A DNA stretch of 38,742 bases from Barthelona sp. PAP020 (taxonomy: Eukaryota; Metamonada: BaSk clade). Positions within the stretch are counted from its first letter, which is position 1. The number at the start of each line of letters is the position of its first letter. The stretch covers positions 1 through 38,742 of the forward strand of contig JARQWU010000071.1 of assembly GCA_040182905.1 (NCBI GenBank). Reading direction: 5' to 3'. The notes beneath the pieces are model-generated. The model saw nothing but the letters and a program-made list of their open reading frames with translations, did not search any database and had not been told where the DNA came from. This document shows positions 1-9,943 of the stretch, piece by piece. The position numbers and the translations under genes are program-made.

Positions 1-313
1 CTCAATTCCCCCCTGGGATTTTGACTGAAATCTGGCAGAATGTATTTTCTAAGTTTACTTTCTTTGTAAATAAATATAGTTGTTTCACAACTGGACCAAA
101 ATAAAATAATCTCAAACACATGTTATTGAATGGCAAAAGAATCTTTTAAAATTTTATTGAAAAGAATAGTATTCATCAATAAAGGAGAAATAATTCAAGC
201 CTTTCTTTCGCTTGAATTAAGTGGAACTAAAAATAAAAATAAAAAACATTTATTTATTTTATTTTAATTTATTTTCTAAAAAAAAAAAAAAGGGACTCAA
301 TTTACCAAAGAAA
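1..313. other. Intergenic region at left edge
   Basis: No gene can be supported here. The first ~20 bases are richer in G+C than the rest and could be the last codons of a gene lying off the left edge; two plus frames close at 26-28 and 102-104, but neither gives a recognisable C-terminus. The rest is AT-rich and includes a 13-base A run just before the stop of the J-protein gene, so it mostly serves as that gene's 3' flank. Confidence 0.4.
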
Positions 314-1093
314 TTATTGATTTTTTTTGTAATTTGTACGGTGGCCGTATCTTCTTCTGTGTTGCAATTGCTTTTGTCTGATAGCTTGTTGATACTTTTG
401 TTTTTGATTCTCTTGATTTTCTTTCAGTTTTTCATAAGTATCCTTGCTTACACCATACATCATTCGATTATACCAATCAATATTACCCTGTGTAGGCTTG
501 ATTCTCAAATATCTAGAAAAGACAAATATCATCAACCAATTATAAACCCAAATCAATACTTTGAAGGGAATTAATAAAATTTGAACAGGTAAAATAGACT
601 GCCAAGTTGGTTGCTTTGGTCCACCAACAATATCTAAATCATGAGTCAGAATAGCTTCTGGTCCATGTTTTTCCATCAATTGAAGTAACATTCTTTTTGT
701 AAAATTTTTATAACGACGATTTATATATATCCAATGAATAATACATGCAACAATGAAAAATGAAGGCAATAAAACTTTTGGAGAATATTGATAAGGAGGA
801 TTTAAAAGATATCTTTCTAACTGTTGATCATACATTTTTCTTTTATCAGCATCAGTTAAAATTTCTTTTGCTTCATTAAGATGAATTGTGATCATTTCAG
901 CTTTTCGAGACGGATTCTTATCAGGATGATATTTTTGTGTCAATAATCGATAAGCTTTTCTTATTTCTTTTGTTGAGGCATCTTGTGTTACATTCAATAT
1001 TTGATAATAATTGATAAAGTTTTTAGCTTGAACACAAGTTGAAGAAATGAAAATAATTAACATGAATACGCTCAATTGTTTGACTGAAATCAT
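314..1093 (-). CDS. ER membrane J-domain protein, DNAJC25-like
   Basis: This is a 259-residue Hsp40 co-chaperone. The start is the ATG at 1093; the frame continues upstream only through a TTG and has no earlier ATG. The N-terminus is a signal peptide or signal anchor (hydrophobic core MLIIFISS, ending near VQA). A J domain follows at about residues 27-93, with the catalytic HPD tripeptide at about 56-58 in QKYHPDKNP, which stimulates Hsp70 ATPase. Two hydrophobic segments lie at about 106-124 and 167-191, and the tail is basic and glutamine-rich. A signal, then a J domain, then membrane segments and a short tail matches DNAJC25 (worm dnj-2), which faces the ER lumen. The tail segment with [19 protein letters not shown] resembles that family. 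The gene lies directly downstream of the ER Hsp170 gene on the same strand. The J domain is certain; the subfamily is inference. Confidence 0.82.
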   Translation of the reverse strand: MISVKQLSVFMLIIFISSTCVQAKNFINYYQILNVTQDASTKEIRKAYRLLTQKYHPDKNPSRKAEMITIHLNEAKEILTDADKRKMYDQQLERYLLNPPYQYSPKVLLPSFFIVACIIHWIYINRRYKNFTKRMLLQLMEKHGPEAILTHDLDIVGGPKQPTWQSILPVQILLIPFKVLIWVYNWLMIFVFSRYLRIKPTQGNIDWYNRMMYGVSKDTYEKLKENQENQKQKYQQAIRQKQLQHRRRYGHRTNYKKNQ

Positions 1094-1476
1094 TTTAACC
1101 AAATCGAATGAGCAATGAATATAAAAAATCTGATTTAATTTTATGTTCCTTTTCTTTTTCTTTTTTATTCAATAAGAATAATTTGACATTAAATTTAGTA
1201 TTCACTAATATTAATTGTCAATAATATCAATAAAAATAACAACCAATAGGCTGTTGAAAACACCAAACATGTTCTTTTTAGAAAGTTGGCTTTTTTTTTT
1301 CACTTTGCCTGTTTTTTTGAGAGTGTTTTTTGTTTTATGAGTATTGGTTCAGAAATTCGCCTTTGAAAACAAAGAAAAAGAAAGAAAATTGTGGCTGTCT
1401 CAACCTCTTTTAGAAAAAACTTCAAAAAAAAGTTTTCAGCAAGAAAAATATGCAAAAACAAAAAGAAAAGGAATGT
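1094..1476. other. Intergenic region
   Basis: This gap separates the end of the Hsp170 gene from the start of the J-protein gene, both on the minus strand. It holds the 3' end of one and presumably the promoter of the other. It has T-rich and A-rich tracts; I see no RNA gene or further coding sequence. Confidence 0.4.
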
Positions 1477-4314
1477 TTATAATTCATCATGATCATTTTC
1501 ACCAGAAAGACAACCATCTTTATCATCAAATGAACAAAATTCATCGTTGTTATTATCTTCAATGTCTTCCACAACTTGATCAAATTCAAATTCAAATGAA
1601 TCATCATCTTGTGTATATTCTTGAGAAAACTCTTCTTCATTCTCAATTTTAGGTTCATCAGTTTCAAACTGTGTTTCTGAGTCAATATTGGTTTCTTTTG
1701 AAGAATTACTTTGTGATGTGTTAAAAAATTCTGTTTGATTAACGTTTGTTGTTTCATTGAAAGAAGTACTGTTGGCATTAGCATTTTTTAATTTTTCTTC
1801 TAATTCCATTTCTCTTTTAATTTTTTTCAAATGTTTTGATCTGGCTTCTGAAAATTTGGCTTGAATTCTAACGATATAATTTTTTGTTTCCTTTTTAAAA
1901 GACTTTTGACGTTTCATAACATTTGTTTGGTCAAAATCAAAAGGATTTTTCTTTTGGAATATACCTAACAAGAATGTCTTTGTTGAGTTCAATTCAATTT
2001 CAAAAATATTTATCAAAGTTTCGAGAGAACTTTTATCAGTACTTGTTAAATTATATTCAAAAGTTTCAAATTTATTTGTTAAATTTCTAAACGCTAATTC
2101 TTTTTCAAAATAGGCAGACGTAAATGAAGAAAATATTTGAGCAAATAATTTAATGTTGTCCAAACTCTTTTGAATCTTTAAAAATGGTTTTAAAATTTGC
2201 AACGACACATTATGATACAAATTTTCAGCAATTTTTAAATTTTCAACTATTTTTGTAATGTTGTTTCCTGTCAGCAAATATCCATAATCATATTCGAAAT
2301 CTAACAAAAACTCTTCTGCTTCACTAGCTTGAGTAAGAATATCTTGAAACTTCTCTTCAGTAACAACATCATACAAAGGCTTATTTAAATTGGGTAGATT
2401 AATCACATCAATATTATGTTTTTCCAGTAATTTGTTCAGTTTAGTAAATTGATCTTGTAATTTCTTTTGACCATTAATCTTTCCTTGAGAATCTTCCAAT
2501 TCACGAACTCTATATATTGATTTCTCAATTGCATTATGTTTTTCACTGATTGAATGACGTAAACGATCAGCCTTATTGAATAACTCCAAGTTTTGGGAAA
2601 GTGAAGGCTCAGAGAAGATCTTAGAAGAAACACAATTAATTTCAAGATTGTGCCTAGCTTCGTAAGGAATGGGAATTTTTTCCGATTTGAATAAGCCAGT
2701 TTTTGTCTTATTTACTTTTACAAGCGTAAAAGATGCAACAGCACTGGATAATTTTATTTTTCCATCAGCGGCATGTTGAAAAGTAAGGCGAACCTTAGGT
2801 AATGCTGTAACATTGGCAATAAGTTCCTCATCATTATCAACAATATCTTTTAAAGAGCTTTCACGCAATTTGATAATCTTTTCGAAATCACTAATCGTAC
2901 AAATCAACGATAATCCATTGACTGGTCCAACATTTACTGAAAAATCAACGTCACGATTCATCACGACGGATCTTACACCGGGAATGGAAGGTTTATCTGA
3001 AGAAAATATGACTGAACCAATACTTTCATTGTCAGAGGATACATAAATATCTTCTAAAGCAGGTTCTTGAAAACCGAAAGAATTAATCATAAATATGGGG
3101 TGTTCACGCATACCAAGCAACACACCACCAGTAGCAATACTTTCATCAGCATTAATAAAGGCCGAAAGTCTACCGTATTCTCCTTCAAGTGCATTCAATA
3201 AAATTGGCACTCTTAAACTTCCTCCAAGAGGTATTACCATCTTTATGTCTTCGTTTGAAACATTGGCTTGATTAACTACGTTCTTTACTGTGTTCATTAA
3301 CGTGTCACGGAAATCCAACAAAGCTTCACTCTTGTATAAAGCTTCACGTGAAACACTCAATTTATAGGTTTTTCCAGATACATAAACAGACGAATGTCCT
3401 TGTTGATTTACACTCAATACGTGTTTGATTTTTTCAGCTGCCTTTAACAACTGTTGTTTGGTACGAACAGTCATAGAATTAGTAATTTCAGGAGGAAACA
3501 GATTCAATATGGCTTCATCCACAATACTGCCACCAATATGAGCATGACCACAACCTAAAACTTTTATGGAACCCAATTTTTTTTTTGAAGAAGATTTTTT
3601 GAATTTCGCTACACAAACTTGGGTTGATTTGTGACCAACATCTAATAATAAACCAACTGTTCCGTTTGAATTAAAGGAATCTTTTTGAGAAAAGAATAAC
3701 TGAACACTGGCAGCAGAAACCATTCTGGGAACTGCTAAGACACTAATTTGCAATGATTCACACATTTCAATCAAATATTCTTCTTGATAAGCGGTAAATG
3801 AATGAGGTATGTTGAAAACAACATCAGAAACTTGAGATTCACTTTGTTTTTCAGCTTGTTCAATTATATGTTGCAAAAACATTGAAACTAATGATGTAAT
3901 TGAAAAATCTAATGAGTCATCTTCAGAACCTAATCTAATCCCAAAGTGATCATTTTCCAAACGAATCAAATTGAGATCATTATCATTATTAAATGGAGAT
4001 TTACAAACATTATCTTCGTTACATTCTTCAGGATTGACTTTTAATCCCAACAAATGAAACGGTACAGATGTTACATACTGGGGTTTTGAAGAAAAAAAAT
4101 CAGATGCACTTTTGCCAAAACGTCTTTCGCCATTAACAAAGGATATTGCATTTGGTATTGATCTTTTTCCAGATTCAGAAAAGACCACAGTGGGTATTGA
4201 ACCTTTCGCTTTCAATCCTGCTTTAATTGATTTTGAGCCAAAATCAACACTCAACATAGATGCTGAAACAGTTATCATCAATAAAATGATACTTAAAACA
4301 CCATATTTCAACAT
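1477..4314 (-). CDS. ER-lumenal Hsp70 of the GRP170/HYOU1/Lhs1 family
   Basis: This large Hsp70-related chaperone of the ER lumen acts as a nucleotide exchange factor for BiP and as a holdase for unfolded proteins. The chosen start at 4314 gives 945 residues beginning with a classic signal peptide (MLKYGVLSIILLMITVSAS). An in-frame ATG at 4368 would add 18 residues that are not needed. The nucleotide-binding domain starts at MLSVDFGSKSIKAGL, with the phosphate-2 region LLLDVGHKSTQV and the adenosine region VIPLGGSLRVPILLNAL followed by NADESIATGG, as in HYOU1. A beta-sandwich and a long helical domain follow, then an acidic Asn/Glu/Asp-rich tail. The last four residues are HDEL, the ER retrieval signal, which confirms the compartment. 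Many Asn-X-Ser/Thr sites fit a lumenal protein. The downstream neighbour is an ER J-protein. Family assignment is firm; exact orthology to HYOU1 is inferred from length and tail. Confidence 0.93.
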   Translation of the reverse strand: MLKYGVLSIILLMITVSASMLSVDFGSKSIKAGLKAKGSIPTVVFSESGKRSIPNAISFVNGERRFGKSASDFFSSKPQYVTSVPFHLLGLKVNPEECNEDNVCKSPFNNDNDLNLIRLENDHFGIRLGSEDDSLDFSITSLVSMFLQHIIEQAEKQSESQVSDVVFNIPHSFTAYQEEYLIEMCESLQISVLAVPRMVSAASVQLFFSQKDSFNSNGTVGLLLDVGHKSTQVCVAKFKKSSSKKKLGSIKVLGCGHAHIGGSIVDEAILNLFPPEITNSMTVRTKQQLLKAAEKIKHVLSVNQQGHSSVYVSGKTYKLSVSREALYKSEALLDFRDTLMNTVKNVVNQANVSNEDIKMVIPLGGSLRVPILLNALEGEYGRLSAFINADESIATGGVLLGMREHPIFMINSFGFQEPALEDIYVSSDNESIGSVIFSSDKPSIPGVRSVVMNRDVDFSVNVGPVNGLSLICTISDFEKIIKLRESSLKDIVDNDEELIANVTALPKVRLTFQHAADGKIKLSSAVASFTLVKVNKTKTGLFKSEKIPIPYEARHNLEINCVSSKIFSEPSLSQNLELFNKADRLRHSISEKHNAIEKSIYRVRELEDSQGKINGQKKLQDQFTKLNKLLEKHNIDVINLPNLNKPLYDVVTEEKFQDILTQASEAEEFLLDFEYDYGYLLTGNNITKIVENLKIAENLYHNVSLQILKPFLKIQKSLDNIKLFAQIFSSFTSAYFEKELAFRNLTNKFETFEYNLTSTDKSSLETLINIFEIELNSTKTFLLGIFQKKNPFDFDQTNVMKRQKSFKKETKNYIVRIQAKFSEARSKHLKKIKREMELEEKLKNANANSTSFNETTNVNQTEFFNTSQSNSSKETNIDSETQFETDEPKIENEEEFSQEYTQDDDSFEFEFDQVVEDIEDNNNDEFCSFDDKDGCLSGENDHDEL

Positions 4315-4388
4315 AATCAAGAAAATAAAAAAAATGATATCTCTTTTGTTGCTTGCCTTTTGATGCATTACCTTAAATTTTTTGACAT

Positions 4389-4856
4389 ATGCAAAAACAA
4401 TTGAATGTAATTGAACAAATATTTATCAAATATAGAAAATGCCAACTTAATTTTCAAGATTCCTTACAAAAAATTTCAATTTTTGACATAGACCTTGAGT
4501 CTAGTCCAATAGTTGTGGAAAAAGCATCCCAATACATTCGATTAGAAGAGTTATTGTTATTATTACAAGAAGATTATGAAACTTTGGTCAAATATTTACA
4601 ATCACTTCAATATAATTTGTTAAAATTGTCTATAACAAAATCAACTGCAAAAAAACAGTTAAAAAAGATTAATGATTACAAAACTTTGTGTGACCAATTA
4701 TTTGAAGAAAGTTTATTGTATCATACAATTTATGATTATATATTTCCTTCATTCAATATCAAAAATTTATCTTCTTTCTCATTTAGTCTTGAATTAAGAC
4801 CATTTGTTGATGATGAGTTGTTTTCAACAGTTTTTTCTAAAATTTCAACAAATTAA
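4389..4856 (+). CDS. Small helical protein, unknown function
   Basis: This is a 155-residue protein that I do not recognise. It starts at an ATG and is almost entirely predicted helix: heptad-like stretches cover about 1-30, 48-105 and 108-122, and the tail is Phe/Ser-rich. There is no signal peptide, membrane segment, cysteine cluster or nucleotide-binding motif. It is divergent from the ER Hsp170 gene, with 74 bases between the chosen start codons, so the two probably share a promoter. It converges on the glycogen phosphorylase homologue. The length of the open frame in such AT-rich DNA, the ordinary amino-acid composition (charged residues throughout) and the fit into the gene spacing argue that it is real. 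Small helical subunits of larger complexes look like this, but nothing points to a particular one. Confidence 0.7.
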   Translation: MQKQLNVIEQIFIKYRKCQLNFQDSLQKISIFDIDLESSPIVVEKASQYIRLEELLLLLQEDYETLVKYLQSLQYNLLKLSITKSTAKKQLKKINDYKTLCDQLFEESLLYHTIYDYIFPSFNIKNLSSFSFSLELRPFVDDELFSTVFSKISTN

Positions 4857-5020
4857 TAAAAATCTCATAAAATTAAGAAAAATGAACCTTTTTTGTCAAA
4901 ATTTGGTCTTATTTTCAGATTATTTTATTTTTTCTTTTTCTGTAATTTTAATGCATAAAAAAATGTTGAGTTGTTTATGAGTTAGACTATCGATACAGAG
5001 AGAAAGCATTGATAATTTTT

Positions 5021-7786
5021 TCAATTATAAATGTTGAATTTTCGCTTTTGAATTGTGGATTTGTGATTTTGGAAATCGTTATTGTCTTGATCTTGACTTT
5101 GTGCAGGAAATTTAAATTGTTTAAATGATTTTTTAGTGGATAAAACAGGACTACTACCAAATTTATCCACATAATATAATTGTTTCGTCGTTGTGGGTGG
5201 GGAAAAATGACTGTCAGAATTTTTGGATTTGTTCTTTTCAAAGCTTCGACTTCGAAAACGACTGGAATATTGTACAGCTTCAATATTCCAAATATCTTTG
5301 CAATAACTTTTAATCACTTCATCAGACGAAAAATCTTGCATTCTACTAATGCTAGAAAGACATTTTTTGGTCCAATCTATCGGATGGTTGTAAAAACTAT
5401 CCTCAATATCATCCCAAACTTGCAAATATTCCTCAAAGTCATATTTAATTAAATACTTATTCAAAAAGTATGATTGTAATAAGGGTTCAAACAAATGAAC
5501 TGGTCCAAATATTTCAGAATTTATCATATTTATGATGATATCAAATTTCTCACATTTGGTATGTCTACTGAGGGCAATTTCTTCAAGGGATTCAGCCAAA
5601 GATTCAAAAGATAATCTTAAGGGAAAATGATTCTCCACGCCACATTTGTCGAATATCTCTTTTGTACACGCTTCCCAAGTTCCTAACACAAGTGTACCAT
5701 TCAAAACTGCTTTAATTTGTCCAGTTCCACTTGATTCAGATCCAGGAATGGACAATTGTTCAGTGATATCCAATCCAGGTATTATTTCTTCAGCTTTAGT
5801 AACATTATAATCTGGAATTATGACTAATTTTAGCAAATTATTCACCCTTTGATCGTTATTTACAACATTTGCAATACAATGCGCAAACTTAATTAAACAC
5901 TTCATAACTGCATCATGTCGATAAGCTTTTCCCGACAAAATAATTACCCTTGGATATTTTACAGAATGTTCATTGACAATCAAATGATAACGATAAATTA
6001 TCGCAAATAACAATAACAGGTGTCTTCTTGCTGAACGAAAGCCTTTCACATAACCATCAAATAAAGCACAGCTTGACACAGCGACCCCAGTTTCTGAAAA
6101 AATAAATTGTGCCAATCTTTCTTTGTTTTGTTGTTTAATGATTTGAAATTGTTGAATGACATCAAAACTATCAATCACACTTGATAAATCACTTAATTTG
6201 GATGAATCAGTTACCCATGCTTTTGTGTTAAGAACTAAATCAAAGAATGTGCCCAACATAGGATTGGCATGCTTGATCCATCTGCGAAAAGAAACACCAC
6301 TTGACATGGTTAAGAATTTTTCTGGAAAAATCTCATATAGAACTGGAAACAATTCGTTGACTATTTTTTGACAATGAGTCAAACTAACACCATTGACATG
6401 ATGAGACCCAATAATGGCAAGATGTCCCATTTTCAATCTCTTTTGATTACTCTCTTGTATTAGTGACGCCCTACATAATTTATATGAATCATCTGGATAC
6501 AATTCTTTAACTAAAGTAAGAAATTCTTGATTTATTTGATAAATAATTTCTAAATGACGTGGTAGCACCTTTTTTAATAAATCTGTTGTCCAATGAAGCG
6601 TTTTTTTGTTACTAACCGTGTGAATAGTACATGAAAATAGCGCTTCAGATATCTTCCATGCTTGTTTCCATGAAATTTGTCGTTCATCATATAAGATACG
6701 GATCATTTCTGGTATAGCAAGACAAATTGTTGAAGCATTCAAATGTATAGCATTATATGTTGGTAATTCACATATATCTTTCTTTAATTTATCAAATGCT
6801 GAAAATATGTCTTGTAATGTAGCAGAAACAAAAAAATAATATTGTTTTAATCGATACAATTCCTCATGACTGGTTATATCTTCTGTAAACATAACAGCAG
6901 TCAATGTTTCAGCCTCTTGTCGTTCTTCTATTAAGGAATAATAATCTCCTTTGGAAAAAGAACTGAAATCAAACGCTTGAATAGGCATAGATGCCCATAA
7001 ACGAAGCGTCAAACAAGAATTAGAAACATATCCAGGAACTAACGTATCATAAGCAACAGCTTGAACAACAGAATCATTCTTCCATTCATAAATAGGAATT
7101 TTTCCGGTGGAATCAAAAGTTTTTGAAACAAAACCTCCAAATTTTACAGTGTGTGCGACATCTAAACGACGAATCAAAAAAGGATTACCATAAGTCAACC
7201 AATATTCTGGCATTTCAATTTGATATCCATTTTCAAATTTCTGTCTGAACATTCCATATGTATATCGAATACCATATCCAAATGCAGGCATATTTAAAGT
7301 GGCTAATGAATCAAAAAAACATGCGGCTATTCTTCCAAGACCTCCTCGTCCTAAAGCAGTGTCATGTTCTTCTTCAGCAATTATCTCCAGTTCACATGCA
7401 TATTCATGCAAAGCAATCTTAAATTCAGGGAGCAAATCTGTTTTTAAAAGATTGGTTGTGAATATTCTCCCCATCAACCATTCTAACGACAAAAAACTGA
7501 CTCGCTTTTTTTGAGATTCATTTAAAGCCATTTGAAAATACTTATTATCATCTATTAATCGTGTTTGTAAAGCGCCACCAGCTGCCATAAAAGCAGACCA
7601 ATTGTCTAAAGAATCATCGGAACGATTTAATGAGTATTTCAAATTATATATGAAGAATTTTTGAATTTGTCGATGTTCAAGTCTATTTTGAACAGTTAAT
7701 TGCTCTAACAAAGATGGAGAACAAGATAATTGTTTAGTTGGCTTTTCTAACCGCGTTCGTAGTTTCGCAATAGTTTCAGGATACAT
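5021..7786 (-). CDS. Glycogen phosphorylase homologue with substituted active site (GT35)
   Basis: The 921-residue protein aligns along its whole length with alpha-glucan phosphorylases (SLEWLMGR, GRIAACFFDSLATL, YGIRYTYGMF, PRHLEIIYQIN, GSHHVNGV, VVNNDQRV). The lysine that carries pyridoxal phosphate is present (about residue 692, in SSGTGQIKAVLNG), as is the glucose-contacting Glu (about 684). Several near-invariant active-site residues are changed. LNDTHP is LNASTI (about 349-354). LGNGGLG is LGRGGLG (about 145-151). The phosphate-binding stretch KRIHEYKRQ is KGFRSARRH (from about 581), losing Arg569 and replacing Lys574 by Arg (rabbit muscle numbering). TNGITPRRW is SSGVSFRRW. The frame is intact, so this is not a decaying copy; it may be a pseudoenzyme or have altered chemistry. 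A low-complexity, Ser/Lys/Gln-rich tail of roughly 85 residues follows the usual C-terminus. Family is certain; activity is doubtful. Confidence 0.9.
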   Translation of the reverse strand: MYPETIAKLRTRLEKPTKQLSCSPSLLEQLTVQNRLEHRQIQKFFIYNLKYSLNRSDDSLDNWSAFMAAGGALQTRLIDDNKYFQMALNESQKKRVSFLSLEWLMGRIFTTNLLKTDLLPEFKIALHEYACELEIIAEEEHDTALGRGGLGRIAACFFDSLATLNMPAFGYGIRYTYGMFRQKFENGYQIEMPEYWLTYGNPFLIRRLDVAHTVKFGGFVSKTFDSTGKIPIYEWKNDSVVQAVAYDTLVPGYVSNSCLTLRLWASMPIQAFDFSSFSKGDYYSLIEERQEAETLTAVMFTEDITSHEELYRLKQYYFFVSATLQDIFSAFDKLKKDICELPTYNAIHLNASTICLAIPEMIRILYDERQISWKQAWKISEALFSCTIHTVSNKKTLHWTTDLLKKVLPRHLEIIYQINQEFLTLVKELYPDDSYKLCRASLIQESNQKRLKMGHLAIIGSHHVNGVSLTHCQKIVNELFPVLYEIFPEKFLTMSSGVSFRRWIKHANPMLGTFFDLVLNTKAWVTDSSKLSDLSSVIDSFDVIQQFQIIKQQNKERLAQFIFSETGVAVSSCALFDGYVKGFRSARRHLLLLFAIIYRYHLIVNEHSVKYPRVIILSGKAYRHDAVMKCLIKFAHCIANVVNNDQRVNNLLKLVIIPDYNVTKAEEIIPGLDITEQLSIPGSESSGTGQIKAVLNGTLVLGTWEACTKEIFDKCGVENHFPLRLSFESLAESLEEIALSRHTKCEKFDIIINMINSEIFGPVHLFEPLLQSYFLNKYLIKYDFEEYLQVWDDIEDSFYNHPIDWTKKCLSSISRMQDFSSDEVIKSYCKDIWNIEAVQYSSRFRSRSFEKNKSKNSDSHFSPPTTTKQLYYVDKFGSSPVLSTKKSFKQFKFPAQSQDQDNNDFQNHKSTIQKRKFNIYN

Positions 7787-8010
7787 CGAAAATAAATCAA
7801 ATAAATATTACGATGTGAAAAAATTCGAAAAAAAAAAATGAAGTTTTCCCCCCTTTCAAAATAAATCAAAAATCACATACGCCAGGTTTTTATTAATTTT
7901 TTATATGTAAGTAAACGTAATCAGTATTTGATTAAATTGAGAAATGAGTTTTAAATAATCTCGAATTAAAAAAAAAAAAAATATTCCTTTTTTATTCCAA
8001 TATTTTTAGA

Positions 8011-9741
8011 ATGTTTCAATTTGATGATAGTGATTATGAGGAAGATAATGTTCCTATTGAAAATGTCCCTGTTGAAATAGAAGACGAAGATCAAATTTAT
8101 TCCAACAGAACAACGTTTGGAGATTTAGGATTATGTTTGCCATTGGCAAGAGCAATTTCAAGAAATGGTTGGATTGAACCTATGCCTGTTCAATTAAAAT
8201 CAATCAAACCTGCATTATCTGGAAAAGATTTGTTAGTTTCTGCAATGACAGGATCTGGTAAAACAGCAGCATTTGTATTACCTATTTTGCAACGTATTTA
8301 TTCCACTTCATCAAATAAACGTGTTATTAAGGCATTAATTTTGACACCCAGTAGAGAATTGGCTTCACAAATTGATTCTGTCATTAAAAAATTGGCATTA
8401 TTTATTCCTGTTACTACTTGTCTAGTTGTTGGGGGTATGCCTATTGATCAACAACAAAAGGAGTTGAATAAATATCCTCAGATTGTTGTTGCTACACCTG
8501 GTCGTATTTGTGATTTGATATTAAATGCTAATTTAATTTTTGATGATTTAGAAGTCCTAGTTATGGATGAAGCTGATAAATTATTGGAGATTGGTTTCGA
8601 AAGTCAAATAGAAACTATTTTAACTGCGTTGCCACCACGTAGACAAACCATGTTATACACAGCTACTTGGACAACCAAAATTGAAAAATTATCTGATTTG
8701 AGTTTGGATAAACCAATAAGGATTGAGATTGATCCATTTTTAGAAACGCAAGAATTATTAACTCAAGAATTTATTAAAATTAAAAAAGAAGAAGAGCGTT
8801 TACCTATATTAGTTGGACTTTTAAAGGAAATTATTGAAAATGTTGAAAAAACAAATGAAGATTGTCCCAAAATTATTTGTTTTGTCAATACAATTATTGA
8901 AGTTCATCGCTTAAGAGCTTATTTAGAGACTTTTGATATAAAATCCATTGTTTTACATGGTAAATTAAGACAACAACAACGTATGAATGCTTTAGATTCT
9001 TATAAGAATCAATCAAGAGATGAATTATCATTAGTTGTATGTACAAATGTTTTATCCCGTGGTTTGGATATTTCTGGAATTGACTTAGTAATTAATTATG
9101 AATTAAGTTCTCAATTAAGTGATTATATTCATAGAATCGGTAGAACTGCACGTGCAGGAACTTCTGGAAAGACCATTACTATTGTTAATACCATAGAAGC
9201 AAGAGACAAGAAAATATTCAAAGGGATTTCCAAAATGTTGAAAGATTCACTTGAAAAAAGAAAAGACAGATTGCATAATCGTATTATTTCTCAAGAAGCA
9301 ATTGATTTCTTCAAAAATGAATGCAAATTAAGAAAAGAAAAGGTAGATGAAATGTTAAAACAAGAGTCTTATGATAGGAAAATTGAAGCTTTGGAAGAAC
9401 AAGTAAAAAAAGGTGAAAATATGATTGATCATTTTGAAGAGATCAAGAATGCACCTAAAAAAGTTTGGATGATGACTAAATCTGCTCAAATTGCTCAAAA
9501 AAGATTAGATAAATTGGCAAAGATGAATGCTTTGGAAGACGAAGAAAAATTATTGGAAAATCGCTTGACTAAATTTGAAGAAAAAAATAAAAAGAGGCCT
9601 AAAAAACATTTGTCTCACAAAGAAAAAAGAAAATTAGAAGAAAAGAGATCTAGATCCCACAAAGAGTTCAAAGGATTGCAAAATGCTCAAAAAGCTGCAA
9701 AAAGAGCTTTTAGAAAAAAGAAAAGAGACCCTTCAGAATAG
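8011..9741 (+). CDS. DEAD-box RNA helicase, Drs1/DDX27 type
   Basis: This 576-residue nucleolar RNA helicase is expected to act in maturation of the large ribosomal subunit. After a short acidic N-terminus come the Q motif (about 36-61), motif I AMTGSGKT (78-85), TPSREL, GG, TPGR, motif II DEAD (186-189), motif III as TAT instead of SAT (217-219), SRGLDI, and HRIGRTARAG (374-383). The LTQEFIKI segment and the lysine-rich C-terminus with KKVWMMTK match the Drs1/DDX27 pattern (LRQEFIRI; RSWFQTKEER), which separates it from other DEAD-box families. The N-terminal extension is much shorter than in yeast or human. It is divergent from the phosphorylase homologue, with a 224-base gap. Start is the first ATG. 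The candidate U3 snoRNA at 33 kb is another ribosome-biogenesis gene, but it is not linked. Confidence 0.92.
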   Translation: MFQFDDSDYEEDNVPIENVPVEIEDEDQIYSNRTTFGDLGLCLPLARAISRNGWIEPMPVQLKSIKPALSGKDLLVSAMTGSGKTAAFVLPILQRIYSTSSNKRVIKALILTPSRELASQIDSVIKKLALFIPVTTCLVVGGMPIDQQQKELNKYPQIVVATPGRICDLILNANLIFDDLEVLVMDEADKLLEIGFESQIETILTALPPRRQTMLYTATWTTKIEKLSDLSLDKPIRIEIDPFLETQELLTQEFIKIKKEEERLPILVGLLKEIIENVEKTNEDCPKIICFVNTIIEVHRLRAYLETFDIKSIVLHGKLRQQQRMNALDSYKNQSRDELSLVVCTNVLSRGLDISGIDLVINYELSSQLSDYIHRIGRTARAGTSGKTITIVNTIEARDKKIFKGISKMLKDSLEKRKDRLHNRIISQEAIDFFKNECKLRKEKVDEMLKQESYDRKIEALEEQVKKGENMIDHFEEIKNAPKKVWMMTKSAQIAQKRLDKLAKMNALEDEEKLLENRLTKFEEKNKKRPKKHLSHKEKRKLEEKRSRSHKEFKGLQNAQKAAKRAFRKKKRDPSE

Positions 9742-9883
9742 TTTCAAAAATATTTGTTTCTTTTTTTTTTTTGAACTTTTTGAACTCTTTGAATTTCATG
9801 TGTTCAATACGGTAAATTAATAAGTTTCATCATTATCTTTTTTATTTATTTATTTTTAGTTTTTGCAAGACAGGAATCAAGCC

Positions 9884-9901
9884 AAAAAAAAAAAAAAAAA
9901 A
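9884..9901. repeat. 18-base A homopolymer
   Basis: An uninterrupted A run lies in the gap between the convergent 3' ends of the DRS1-like and WDR17 genes. Such runs recur between genes here (another at 16420-16437). The one here sits just beyond both stop codons, so it may be part of 3' untranslated sequence or simply tolerated slippage-prone DNA. Confidence 0.6.
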
Positions 9902-9943
9902 TACATAAAAAAAAGTTTTTACTCACAAATAAAAATTTTTGAA

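Noticed and set aside
221-574. 117-codon plus-strand open frame
   Set aside because: Most of it lies antisense to the J-protein gene and its product is low-complexity Ile/Leu/Lys/Phe sequence.
4315-4368. 18-residue extension of the Hsp170 upstream of its signal peptide
   Set aside because: A signal peptide normally begins at the start Met; the downstream ATG gives a textbook signal sequence.
5021-7786. Reading the phosphorylase homologue as a decayed pseudogene
   Set aside because: The frame is open over 921 codons, and conserved blocks surround the changed residues. Decay would have left stops or frameshifts.
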